Shown here: positions 25,827 to 36,907 of the stretch, one piece after another | Position numbering within the stretch: the stretch's first letter is position 1 | How the letters are laid out: each line of letters opens with the position of its first letter | Assembly: GCA_010645155.1 (NCBI GenBank) | Contig: CM021317.1 | Location: 9,497,853 to 9,561,852, forward strand | Source: Tigriopus japonicus | Taxonomy: Eukaryota; Arthropoda; Copepoda; Harpacticoida; Harpacticidae | Reading direction: 5' to 3' | DNA length: 64,000 nt | Notes under the pieces: model-generated | Seen by the model: the letters and a program-made list of their open reading frames with translations, nothing else | Told to the model about the DNA's origin: nothing | Databases searched by the model: none | Translations under genes and position numbers: made by a program

Positions 25827-26137
25827 GAATCTTTTTGCTTCAGGTGAGTGTTTTGGTGTCCTCTGATGAAACATGAATTTTACAACTGACCACTGACCTT
25901 TATTCTCTTTTAGATAAACTAAGTGGTTTTCGAAACGTCATGTGATGAATGGATGGATATCTTCAATGTACATCTTCTTGAGTACCTGATCGAATCTTCC
26001 CCCGTGTCATTAGTACCCTCCCCCGTCCCATTTTTTCCTAAAGAATATTCTCTGTCAATGCATTCACACACTTGTTGAAATGTCTCTATCGAAATATTTG
26101 TCAATCCAAAGCGAAGTGTTGAAATGATAGTGGTCTA

Positions 26138-26143
26138 AATAAA
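26138..26143 (+). terminator. Opsin polyadenylation signal AATAAA
   Basis: A canonical AATAAA lies 312 bp after the opsin stop codon. A possible 3' UTR intron precedes it: a GTGAGT donor near 25844 and a TTTTAG acceptor near 25914. Confidence 0.5.
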
Positions 26144-26460
26144 AGTGTACTATTCCGTCTCTTTGTTGCCTTTCACTTTTTTAGTATCTCGGCACTCGCA
26201 TTATGTGGCACTTTGTTCCACAGACTGCATTTTTCATCTCAAGTTTTGTGATATCTGCTTCATTTGCCTGTTGATGTTTTCAATGGAAGTCTTAAGTTTT
26301 CAAAACTATCATGTGTATTTTTCCCTTTAAACTAAATTGAGACCAAGTCAAGTCAGCTCCGAACAAAATGTTTAATGGCTTTGACGTCAGTCAGGCTTTT
26401 TGAAAGCAGGAAAAAGCTAACGGAAACATAAATGCATCCTAACCTATGATCGGTTTAATC

Positions 26461-26466
26461 TTTATT
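26461..26466 (-). terminator. Polyadenylation signal of the glycine-rich membrane protein gene
   Basis: AATAAA on the minus strand, 62 bp beyond the stop codon at 26529. Confidence 0.55.
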
Positions 26467-26528
26467 TACGTTAGATCACCCACAATTTATTGCTATTTAA
26501 ATCAGGCTCGCCATAAACCTTGAGGGTC

Positions 26529-27723
26529 TTAGTCTCCCCCACCGCCTCCACCGCCCCCGCCACTGTCTCCGCCGCCTCCACCTCCTCCACAATCTCCTCC
26601 ACCACTGTAACCTCCGGAACCTCCACTAGTTCCACCCGAATCGCCAAAATGGCATCCTCCTCCTGTTCCTCCTCCGGTTCCTTCTGTTCCTCCAGTTCCG
26701 TCGTTTCCTCCTCCTGTTCCGTGATTCGACTCATAGTTCGAGTCGTTGGTAAAGCCATAGTTTTGGTGGGTCACGTGCATGCTCGTGGCAGTCAAATCCA
26801 TGGATGTGGTCTTCTTATACACGCCCTTGTTAACTTGGACCGAGTCATTTTGCGTATTGTAGTGAACGGGGTTAGCGTTAAGGGCTCGACGTTTGACCAT
26901 TCGTTTGAACATGTAGGTTAGTCCCACGATCAGGACAGCCATGATCAGCCCTGAGATGGCTCCTCGAATGGCATTGCCCTAAATGGAAAATATTCATGTC
27001 AAACTAAACTATTAGGCATTGAAAATGAATGTGAATAAGGAAGAGGTTTAACTCAGAAAAACATGTGGACGTACAAGCAAAATCCTAGACCAGTGTGTGG
27101 AGCATACCTAGCCAAAGTAAGGGGACCTCTGGACGATGAGACTATTGGAATAATTGTAATTTTCCAAGGGGACAAATCTATTGCGTTCTTCCACAAAAGA
27201 GATCTTGCTAACTAGCCTTGAGAAGATTTCGCGTTTCAATTTTCAGCTCAATTGAGTACCCAAGGGAAAAGTTATACCATCTCAAAGCAATGTTCTGAAG
27301 AAAGCATAAAATAAAGGATCTCGCCCCTTTTTCTGTTAAAATTACCACTTCTAAGAATGGACATGTACGTACTTAGCTGTGAGAAGCTATTATTTTCATT
27401 TCTTGAAAAGAACCTTAAAGTTATGGATCCTTCGTAAACTTTGCACTTTCACTAATGTCTAATTTTGTTTCATTTTTTGGATATCTGTGTCTTTGTCAAG
27501 ATTTACCGTGGGCCAAAAAGAACTTCAATGCTCAATTTGGTTGTAAGTTTAATAAATGCATCTACACCAAAGGGAACGAGAGCTATAGTGATTCAATCAG
27601 AGGGACAATAGAAAGAGCCTTTCCTGGACTTTTCTGACCCTCGGAGGAACATTCTTTGTCGTTGAAAAAGAAGTGACTTACCCCATAATCCCGCCAATAG
27701 GTTGGAATTTCTTCGCCTGACAT
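26529..27723 (-). CDS. Small single-pass membrane protein with glycine-rich tail, two exons
   Basis: Exon 1 is 27723-27682 (14 codons, MSGEEIPTYWRDYG, then GTAAGT). Exon 2 is 26978-26529, entered in phase 0 after a TTTAG acceptor, giving 163 aa. A hydrophobic helix at about residues 20-38 (AISGLIMAVLIVGLTYMF) is followed at once by KRMVKRR, which predicts a cytosolic C-terminus. Residues 45-105 are polar and rich in Asn/Thr/His. The last 55 or so residues are almost only Gly with Ser, Thr, Asp and two Cys. I do not recognise the family. The short N-terminal exon, the clean splice junction and the AATAAA on the same strand (26461-26466) support a real gene. No function can be assigned; membrane location is inferred from the helix. 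Confidence 0.72.
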
Positions 27724-29049
27724 GATGATGACAACGGTTCCTACGTCTTGTTGCTGTTTTTCTGCAATCCGAGATTGTTTCACAAATTAAGAAGGGCTCG
27801 TCATCATCCTTGATGCTCGATATCGTTTATATGAGCCTGTTTATGAGTTGATAAAACGAGGAAAATATTTACGATCAGGCTTTGCAACTTATTGTTGGCC
27901 GGTATCAAGCCAAATTTCTCGGGCAAGTTTCACGGATCTTGTGACTTACTATTCCCTTTTATCGCACCATTCGAAGAACTCGGCAAATCACAAGAAAAAT
28001 CCCAAATTCGATCTTCCTTTGCCGAGGAAGGTTTCTCGAATCCTGAGTGATTCAGAAATCGTGCTTGATCAACACTTGCCTTGTTTATTGTGATTTTGAA
28101 GCCCTTCACCGTCCGTCTTGGTGCTTTTAGAATCAAAGGTGAGTCCCTCCACACGGTACCTGCAAATACATAGGTAGGTAGTGTAAACACACACACATAC
28201 ACATGTGCATAGGGTAGGGACCTATTCCTGAATATATGGTACGCCAAGGATTCAGGCTTGCCATTGTGAATGACTATGGCTCTTTTTTGGCTGAAACTCC
28301 TTGATTACCTTGTTCAGAGGAAACTTACTAGAATATTCCCTCAACAACACAGGAAATGAATTCCGACGTTTTGGCGTCTTGGACGGTGAATTCCCTTTTC
28401 AATTCAGGTTTCTGACTCATAATCTCAGGAAGACGGTTTGGCAGAACTGGGCCGTCAAGTTACCTTTATTGTACGTACGCGGATGCTCCATATCAACCCA
28501 ACTGGGATGGATGGTTTTTATTATTTCCCGGAAACGGGTCAGCCCGGGGAAATAACTAGGAATGTATTGCTTATGAATCGAAGATGGCCAATTTCAGTTT
28601 GCAGTACATCCATCCATTGGTTGACAAATAGTAGAGCCCATGACATGTGTCGATACAAGCCGATTCACAGGTAGTGTGGATGGGCCTGGTTTGATTGTGC
28701 GTACTGTATATAGCCGTGTTGTGAGAGGTCCCTCGGACAGAATCACAATAGCAGGTTGTAAAGTTGTGTGAGGCTCCTCTAAGAGAAAGACAGGCACTTC
28801 TGACTCGTTCATGAGAAATAATAACAACGAGCTCATCCTCGGAATTTAATGAGAGTTATGAGCAAGGACAGATCTTTTGGGAGTGAAGTGTTTTCCGAAT
28901 TAATGTGGTGTGCGATCTGAGTTATAGGTACATACTTCAGACGTTGTCCACCACGAACGACCAGCGGTGGATTCACTGATTGATTGGTTGGTGGCTTCGC
29001 TCATCGAGAAAAAAAGACCGGAAGAAGCAAAACAAACGACGATAGCATC
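27724..29049. other. Shared upstream region of two divergent genes
   Basis: This 1.3-kb interval separates the starts of the minus-strand glycine-rich membrane protein and the plus-strand SLC5 transporter. Promoters of both should lie here. It holds a short ACACAC/CATACACATG repeat near 28190. I could not identify core promoter motifs with confidence. Confidence 0.5.
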
Positions 29050-32000
29050 ATGACTGCCAATCTGGACGATGAAAACACTTTCCAAGGCTTGGAGATCTTG
29101 GATTATGTCGTGATCGTGGTTTATTTCGTCTTCGTCCTGGCTGTGGGATTAATTGTGAGTAGTCTCTTTTTGGAGAAATTATCATCGATGTCTAAGTTGG
29201 TTTCCTAGGTTAGTTTTAGTACGCAATCTTCATATTTTATGATTTTATGGCTCCGAACTTTATTTATCACAAATCAATGGCAAAAATGCAGATACCTCAA
29301 GTGTAAATTAAGTGCATTTAACATTGTTGATCTTAGCAGTATCGTAAAATCAAAGAATACCCCAAAACACAAGCAATACAGGTTGTCATCATCAGAATAT
29401 ATTGGTTTTCCAATCCCATGAGATGAAGAATCTACCTAATAAGTGGAACTCGACTGTTTTCCTTTTCAGACCTCGTACAGAAGTAATCGATCGTCTCTCT
29501 CGGGATATTTCTTGTCTTCACGAAGCATGCATTTCATACCGGTAAATATCTTGGTTTTCTTAGAATCATTCATTGATGGTTTACTACATTCAAGAGTTCT
29601 ATATTAAAGGAAGAATAAGTTGAAAAATATTTCATTAGTAACTATTTTTTAATCGTTTCAATATGCCGTTGCCATCCATCTATAAGATTTGGGGGAAGAA
29701 AAACGTACCTATTGGTTTCACACGAATTGAACACAATTGTTTTATTCAACCATTTAAATCATGTTTTTGACGAGTTGATGTAAGTTGATTTTAACGTTAA
29801 GTACTTTTAGGACAGGGGCCCGTAACCTAAAGGCTACCTTCCATAAGTGGATCCGAAAGGTCTCGTCAAAGTCCAAAAGGGTGGACCACAGGGCCATTTG
29901 TAGGGCTATACTCTTGTGCTCACAGCGCGTACAATTGTGGATCTGGCATCCATTGGCTTCGTTTCATTGGGTCCTTGATTGGACCAGAGAGAGGCCCTTA
30001 ACTCAAGAGTGGACATGGGCAAAATTGGGCCACTTTTCATTTCAATGTTTCTGTTAGCGGGAACACTTAACACCGTTTGGTTTAAAAAGTTTGTTTTACG
30101 TTTCTTTTCAATTGTTTGAATCCAAAACTTTAGCTTATTTACAAAAAAATTGCAACACTCTGGAAATTTGACCAAAATGACCAAATCACAAAAAAATCTC
30201 GCTATTTTCGCACATAACATAATGTAGAGCCACAAGGGATCATCTTAAGCTACTTTCAGGTTTTTAAATTCGTCCAGAAAAACGGCTTAGCTTCGCACAA
30301 AGTGATATTTAATCGTCCAGTATTCTTGATTGGACTAAACTGAGTTTGATGGGCCCTCCTGACCTTAAAGGTTTAACTCACTCCTGATGCGTTTAAATGA
30401 AACTCTTGTGGCTATTTTGACTTATTCAAACGTAAATGAGGCCCTTGAATTGCATAAAACATAAGCTGATGCAGAAAAGAGCTGCATGGTAATGCATATG
30501 AAGCGAAGAAGAATGACTGGCAAGAAATCAAACCAGAATATGAGAAGAAGTTACTTTTGTAAACATCAGCCATGTATGCATTCAAGAAACGCATTCTCAA
30601 AATATTCTAAAACCAATAATTTTCCTATTTGAGTAATGCAAGGAACCCCGGCATTTTAGGCAATGGAGTTTCCTTGATTTTCATGGCCAAGACAAGGTCA
30701 TCAAACTTCCGTATCAAACCGATGGTAAAATAAGTGTTTTCCTGTTGTTATCCTAAAAGGGAGATTTACTAGTTGCTTCAAGTTGTGCCCAAGTTGTGAC
30801 TCTAGGAAGCATTCTAAATGCCTTAAATGTTTGAGGGTTAAAAGAGGGCCTAAAAGTTCTAAAAATAATTGACTTATCTATCACTTTATCTCATAACGTG
30901 GGTTCAATTTCGGAGACACTTGGCAGCTTCTAAAGTATCCTAAAGTGAGTGTAGAATTTTACCTGTTTGTCAAAATATTATTATAGCATTGGAGTCTTCA
31001 AGTAAGAATTCAGCCCTCGAAGGCAAGGCATGAAATGAAAAAGGTCAAATATCAAATATTTAGTAAAGAAAATGTCTACACCAGCTTCTCTTCATATTTT
31101 TTACTCCACAACAGGAACAGAGCAACTCCAACATGTGACATATGTCTGTGGTCAAAAGCGGACGAGTGTCAAAACAGAGATTCTTTTAGTTACAAGCAAC
31201 CAACCAACCCATTTTTAGGTTCCATTGTTCAATTCTGGCTGACACAATCTCTTGCATGGATCAACCTTTCAAGCCAGCTTGTTCCATTATTACTTTTTCA
31301 TTCTTTTCTTTCCAGGTCGGAGCCTCTTTGTTTGCCAGTAATATTGGATCCGGTCACTTCATTGGTTTGGCCGGTTCAGGAGCAGCTTCCGGAATTGGAG
31401 TGGCGGCCTTTGAATTCACGGTGAGATCTTCAAAGAAAAACGTACTCGGAAATGGACCGAAAAGGTTGAGAAGCTCAAAATTAGAGGCAAGCTAGTTGCT
31501 TGTACAGACGTTGAAGAAGGATATTTGTTTGGGTTCCAACCAGTAGTTGCAAGGGATCAGAACTTGAATACGAATTTACGAAAACAGGCAGAAAACTTGA
31601 GCTAAATGGTTAGCTTGACTAATAGTTTTTCTTAGCCCAAAGTCTGTGCAAAGAAAGACGTTTCAAATTGTACCACTTTGAAACAAAGGAAGACCTAAGA
31701 TCCAAAAAAGCTGTCGTCAATTTGCAATATTTCTATAACAATGTACGTAGAGATTTATATTGTGAGATTTGGCGGGATTAAATAAGATGTACGCAATAAG
31801 AACACGGTGCAAACCAGTCATCTACGTAGAGGAAAACAAACATACTTTAATGTCTGAGGGCTACAAATATTTTGTTCACGAGTAACTTATGGTTCTGACT
31901 AGTACATTCAACTTTTATTGACGCATCTTAAGTGGTTCTGAGTTTCTAAATTGGTCCCTCAAATGTAAAGTGAGAGCATGAATTGGACAAATGAGACAGC

Positions 32001-35000
32001 TCTGACATCATTAAGAGGCTCATATGTCCTGAAATAAAATAAAATCTACAAGTTCTTCATTCTCGTGACCAGGGTTGGCACATTTAGTCTATTAGGAAGA
32101 ATTTCAAAATCAATAAGAATTGTAAGGTTTGCTCTATCGAAATTGGAATCATTGAGAATGGTCGCGTAAGTAGCACATAAGATGTTATTTAAAAGTGGAA
32201 CTTGGACTTTCTTAGATCTTTGCATTTGCAACACTTGACTAAAACACCAAACATTGAAATGAAAGCATTAATTTGAGTTGCTCGTCAATGTAATTAGATT
32301 CTGGAGAAGATCTAAAGTTTGTCATGTGATCCAAATTGGAATCCCAGTTCTCAGTAATCAAGAAACTAGTATAACATACTCAAGATCGAGTTTAAGGGTC
32401 ACGTTCATTGACGATTCATTCTTTTCTTTTAGTGCACGCAATTTTTCCTTAACAAATGTTCCCCAAACAACAAAATCCTTCATGACGCTTTGCTTGTATC
32501 ATTACTCTCTGATTGGAATTTTACATCCTTTTTTTCTCTTCAATTATTCCAAGGAATGGGTTGTGATGGCTCGAATGGTCGGCTAATCGAAATCAAAAGT
32601 AGTTGGCCTCGATTTTTTAAACCTTTGTTATGACCCCACGGGAATGGTAGGCGTGGGCGTCTCTCTGAGATAGTAAAAACAAGAAGCCCATAAAATATTT
32701 AAAAAAAGGCCCTTAGCATCCCCCTGTCAGTTACCTATTGGTATTTCTGCACTATAATCAATTAATCATTACTAAGGTTTGGATCAACTTAGTAGGGTTT
32801 TTGGCCAAAAGGTTCATTTTTTTGCGCCACACTTGCAAAATCTTCAGTTAAAAGTTGCATTCAATTCGACCAAAGTTGTAGTAAAATTGCCATTTCTGGC
32901 CTAAAAATGTCACCTTTTGACACAAAAAGTTAAAATTGGTCAAATCTCGTATGTCTCAATTCTGGGCGGAAGTTGTAATCCTAAGCTTGTTTTTACTGCA
33001 ACCTTTGGCTTTATTAAGAACGCTGTTATGCTTTGCACAAACAATTTTAACATTGAAGAACACTTATTGTGGAACGTGAGCCAGAGGCTCGCGCGCGTGA
33101 GCGAGAGGCCGTGTAGAAGTGCGCGCACAGGGTTAGGCAGAATTAGTGAAACATTAGATTCAAGATCATGATTAAGGCCCTTGGTGTGAGCCACATTTTC
33201 AAATGAAAGGTTAAAAACCATAAGAGAATAAAGGAATATTGTCATGGAACCCTGGACAAGGTGGCAAAAAGAGGGTGAGGACTCCCACGTCGGTCAAGGC
33301 CTTTAAGATTTTATGAAATCCGACTTGATCAATGAACAAGATGGCTAAAGACTAAAATTTGTCCCCATTACTTATGGTTAGATCTTGACAAGGCCAAGAA
33401 GGGTAACAAGGACCACTTTCGATTATAGTTGAAGCAGCATGGGATGATAACCAAGCGGAGGATTAGGCGCATGATAGTAGTAACATTGATATCAAGACGC
33501 TCAGGGGGGTGGTTTGTCTCAGAAGGGTACATGACAAATAATATTCCATCAAGTTATAGTATGTTGTATGCGAACCAACTTCTTAGAACAATCCTTGCCT
33601 ATTGACCTTGTTGGTAAAGAGTTATTTTACAATTTCCATGTTTAACTAATTCTGCCTAACCCTGTAAAACATATGACTCGAACAAAATCCCGCAGAATTT
33701 AAGTGATTGAGACAAAAAAGTGCTGTTTGTTGCAAAAAAATAGAATGTGCTAAATTTCGATCCCTCTCTACTGATAGGAAAACGTCCCCTTTTAACATGG
33801 CTAAGCACTGAGTTGTGGGTGAATTCAACCCAGATTGCACAATTTTTACGCTCTTATCGCCCGTCTCCCATTTTCAGTTATGAAACTAGATCTTACTGGA
33901 TCCACCAAAATCAACGTCATTTCAAAACTCAACCTTTAATTGAATATCGGTCATCCTTTTGATGCAAAGCTCTTTTTGGATGCATTTAAAACTTCAAAAG
34001 TTTTTTAATCTACAGGAACGACGCTGCCTTTTCAGCGTAACGGCTCGAGTTGTTATGCCAGAATGACTTAAATTTATTTCCATCCACAAATTTACCAATG
34101 TATCTGAGAGGTTGTTATTGGTCTAACTGAAACTTGGACAATAAAGGAGATTAATTGAATAAACACTTTCACTTTAGAAGTAAACTTGGACATTAAAAAT
34201 TTCTCTGGTGGAGGTGCTGTGTGTATTTTTGCCCTTTCACGATCTCATCGCCATTGAATAAAATCCTAAACAAAAGCTCTAAAAAAGACCAAATCGCACT
34301 TAGCTATCCATTATAATTGTTGAAAACTTTCTTTTCAGGCAATTTACTTCCTGATGATGCTCGGTTGGTTATTTGTCCCAGTTTATATGGCATCTGGAGT
34401 GTATACTATGCCCGAGTATTTGAAAAAGCGCTTTGGAGGTGAAAGGATTCGGGTATACCTCTCAGTTTTAGCACTTCTTTTGTACATCTTCACAAAAATT
34501 TCAGTAAGTTCCGCCTCTCAAGTAAGTTCTCGTTTGTGTCTGAAATGTGTGAATTGTACCAACTGTCTAGGCCGACTTGTTTGCCGGTGCTCTTTTCATC
34601 ACACAAGCCACGCAGATTGAGGGGGATTATGCCATCTACATTGCAATTTTGATTCTACTTGCCATTGCGTGTCTTTTCACAATCGCTGGAGGTCTCTCTG
34701 CTGTGATTTGGACTGACTTTGTCCAGACCGTTTTGATGATTATTGGTGCTTTCATTCTGTGTGGGATTGGTAAGCGGAAAAGGAAGCTTATGTGACGCCA
34801 CCACGTGTGCTGATTTTTCCTTATTTTCAGGGTTCCAAGAAACTGGCGGTTATGACCAAATGGTGGAAAGTTTTTTTAAGGCAGTGGCTGATAATCGATC
34901 TCATTCCGATCCAAATGACTTAACCAGTGAGTTGTGTGGCGGCGTGCCAGATAATGCCATGCATTTAGTTCGAGGAGTGGATACAGACCTTCCTTGGACA

Positions 35001-36710
35001 GGCATGCTTTTCGGTTTGGCCATCAATTCAATTTGGTATTGGTGTTCCGACCAGGTCATCGTTCAAAGATCATTGGCTAGTAAAGACATGGTTCACGCCA
35101 AAGCCGGAACCATTTTGGCAGGATATCTTAAACTTCTCCCATTGTGGATCATGGTGTTTCCGGGAATGGCAGCCAGAGTCCTTTTTCCAAATTCAGTGGC
35201 GTGTGCTTCACCAGACGCTTGCTACGAAGTCTGCAAATCAAGGTAGCACGTTGCACACTTACTGAAAACGGGCAACTCTTGATCCTTGATTTCATTTTTA
35301 CTTCAGAGCGGGTTGCACAAACATTGCATTTATTAAGCTTGTGAACGAGAGAATGCCCATGGGACTCCGTGGACTAATGCTGGCTGTAATGATGGCTGCG
35401 CTCATGTCTAGTTTGACCTCAATTTTCAACTCGTCTTCCACCATTTTCACCATGGACATATACACAAGATTTAGGTAGAACCAAGATTTTTTGTCAACCC
35501 AAAGTCATTTGAAGCCTGAACCTTCATTTCTTTAATAGGAAAAACGCCTCCGAGATTGAACTTCTTATGGCCGGTCGTATATTTGTGTTGGTTTTGGTGG
35601 TGATCAGCATCATTTGGATCCCGATCATCAACGCTTCTCAGGGATCCCAATTGTTCGTGTATATTCAATCCATTACGAGTTATCTGGCACCTCCGATCTG
35701 TGCAATATATCTGCTGGCCATGTTCTGGCCAAGATGTAACGAACCCGGGGCCTTTGCCGGGCTCATGGTGGGCCTGGTTGTGGGCCTGATTAGGTTTGGA
35801 CTTGAATTTGGCTATGCCATTCCTCCGTGTGGATCGGGAGAAGAAAAACCACCCCAGTGGTGGTACAATATCATTTTTAATATTCACTATCTCCATTTCG
35901 GCATCCTGTTGTGGGGAATCACAGGAATTGTTACCATTTGCGTGACGCTGCTGACCGATCCAATCCCGGAGAAACATTTGTATAGGCTGACGTTTTGGAG
36001 TCGCCACTCGGACAAAGTTCGCATTGATTTGGATTCTGAGGAAACTGAGCCTCAGGCTCAAGAAGAGGATGTTCAGTCGCTGAAGGCTTTAACTTGTAAG
36101 ATACGGCTTTTCTGGAATCAACTTTATGTTGAGAGCGACTCAATATCATATTGTTTGGGGTTGCAGCTCACAATGAGGAAGTGGGTTTCGTACGGAAATG
36201 TGTGAATTTCCTTTGTGGCATTGATAACAAGGATAAGGCCAAGAACGAGCCTCAAGAGGACCAGTTGGCCATCGCTGAATTGACGCCCGAACAGAAGGCT
36301 GCAGAAGCGGCCTTGTTTCTCAAAGAGGAACCCTTTTGGAGAAGGTAAGGAAGTTCGCGATCATCAAACAGATTATTCTCGGTCCAAAGGACTTGCAATG
36401 TTTCTTATTCATTTGAGTGCGATTGCTTTTTTGTCAGGCTTCTTAATTTAGGAGACTATATATTTAGAACTCAAAATCTCATGTTTTCATTCATTGGCCT
36501 CAAATTTTGTTCTCCGACTAAAGCTTCTTAATTTTCTTAATTAAAAGGTTGAAGGAATGCATTATTAAGAAACCACCCTCGCCGCTTGTATATTTTTTGT
36601 CCTTGCAGTCTTTCTAACTATGTTATCTTTTTTTCTTCACTAGAATCGTGAACATAAATGCGGTTCTCATCATGGCCATTACAGCGTTCATCATTGGATT
36701 CTACGCCTGA
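29050..36710 (+). CDS. SLC5 family sodium/glucose cotransporter-like protein, ten exons
   Basis: Exons are 29050-29154, 29470-29541, 31316-31420, 34339-34503, 34571-34769, 34831-35242, 35307-35474, 35539-36095, 36167-36344 and 36644-36710. Total is 2028 nt and 675 aa, the usual SGLT length. It is a plasma-membrane sodium:solute symporter of the LeuT fold, with the last helix encoded by the final exon. Positions equivalent to the SGLT1 sugar and gating residues are kept: N68, H73, E92, Y285, W286, K316 and Q452. The Na2-site segment [12 protein letters not shown] is intact. The family landmarks [36 protein letters not shown] and [12 protein letters not shown] are readable. These favour a sugar-type member (SGLT1/2/4/5-like) over iodide, vitamin or choline carriers, but substrate is inferred. 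Three of the longer introns hold mobile-element remnants or unexplained sequence. Confidence 0.94.
33128..33664 (+). mobile_element. Decayed Tc1/mariner element, 537 bp
   Basis: Inverted ends CAGGGTTAGGCAGAATTAGT / ACTAATTCTGCCTAACCCTG. The interior near 33295-33385 reads, with stops, as the HTH part of a mariner-type transposase ([28 protein letters not shown]). The DNA-binding region survives only as fragments and the catalytic domain is missing. It lies in SLC5 intron 3. Confidence 0.78.
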
Positions 36711-36796
36711 TTTCATCATGAATGTTCTTCACATCACAGAATTTAGATGCAATACAATAATCAAAATACAAGTAATAATTTATGGTCTAACTAAGA

Positions 36797-36802
36797 TTTA
36801 TT
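36797..36802 (-). terminator. Polyadenylation signal of the minus-strand voltage-sensing phosphatase
   Basis: AATAAA on the minus strand, 106 bp past the stop codon at 36908. It lies between the convergent stop codons of this gene and the SLC5 gene (36710), so the two transcripts are likely to end very close together or overlap. Confidence 0.55.
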
Positions 36803-36907
36803 GACCATGATCCTCTTAAACTCTTTTTTTCTAAGTTGTCACGTGCAAGGTCACAAGTTCAGGTACTTTCATTTGGCCAAGTAGGAAATCGTGAATTGCG
36901 ATCGAGT

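Noticed and set aside
26520..26921. 133-codon plus-strand Ser/Thr-rich frame
   Set aside because: Complement of the glycine-rich tail of the minus-strand gene. The Ser/Thr richness is the antisense reading of Gly codons.
29810..30060. Possible CAGGGGCCCGTAACC-type MITE
   Set aside because: The left end looks right and the interior has GGGCCA motifs, but no matching inverted right end was found.
35471..36061. 196-codon minus-strand frame
   Set aside because: Exact antisense shadow of SLC5 exon 8, whose sense frame fits the transporter family fully.
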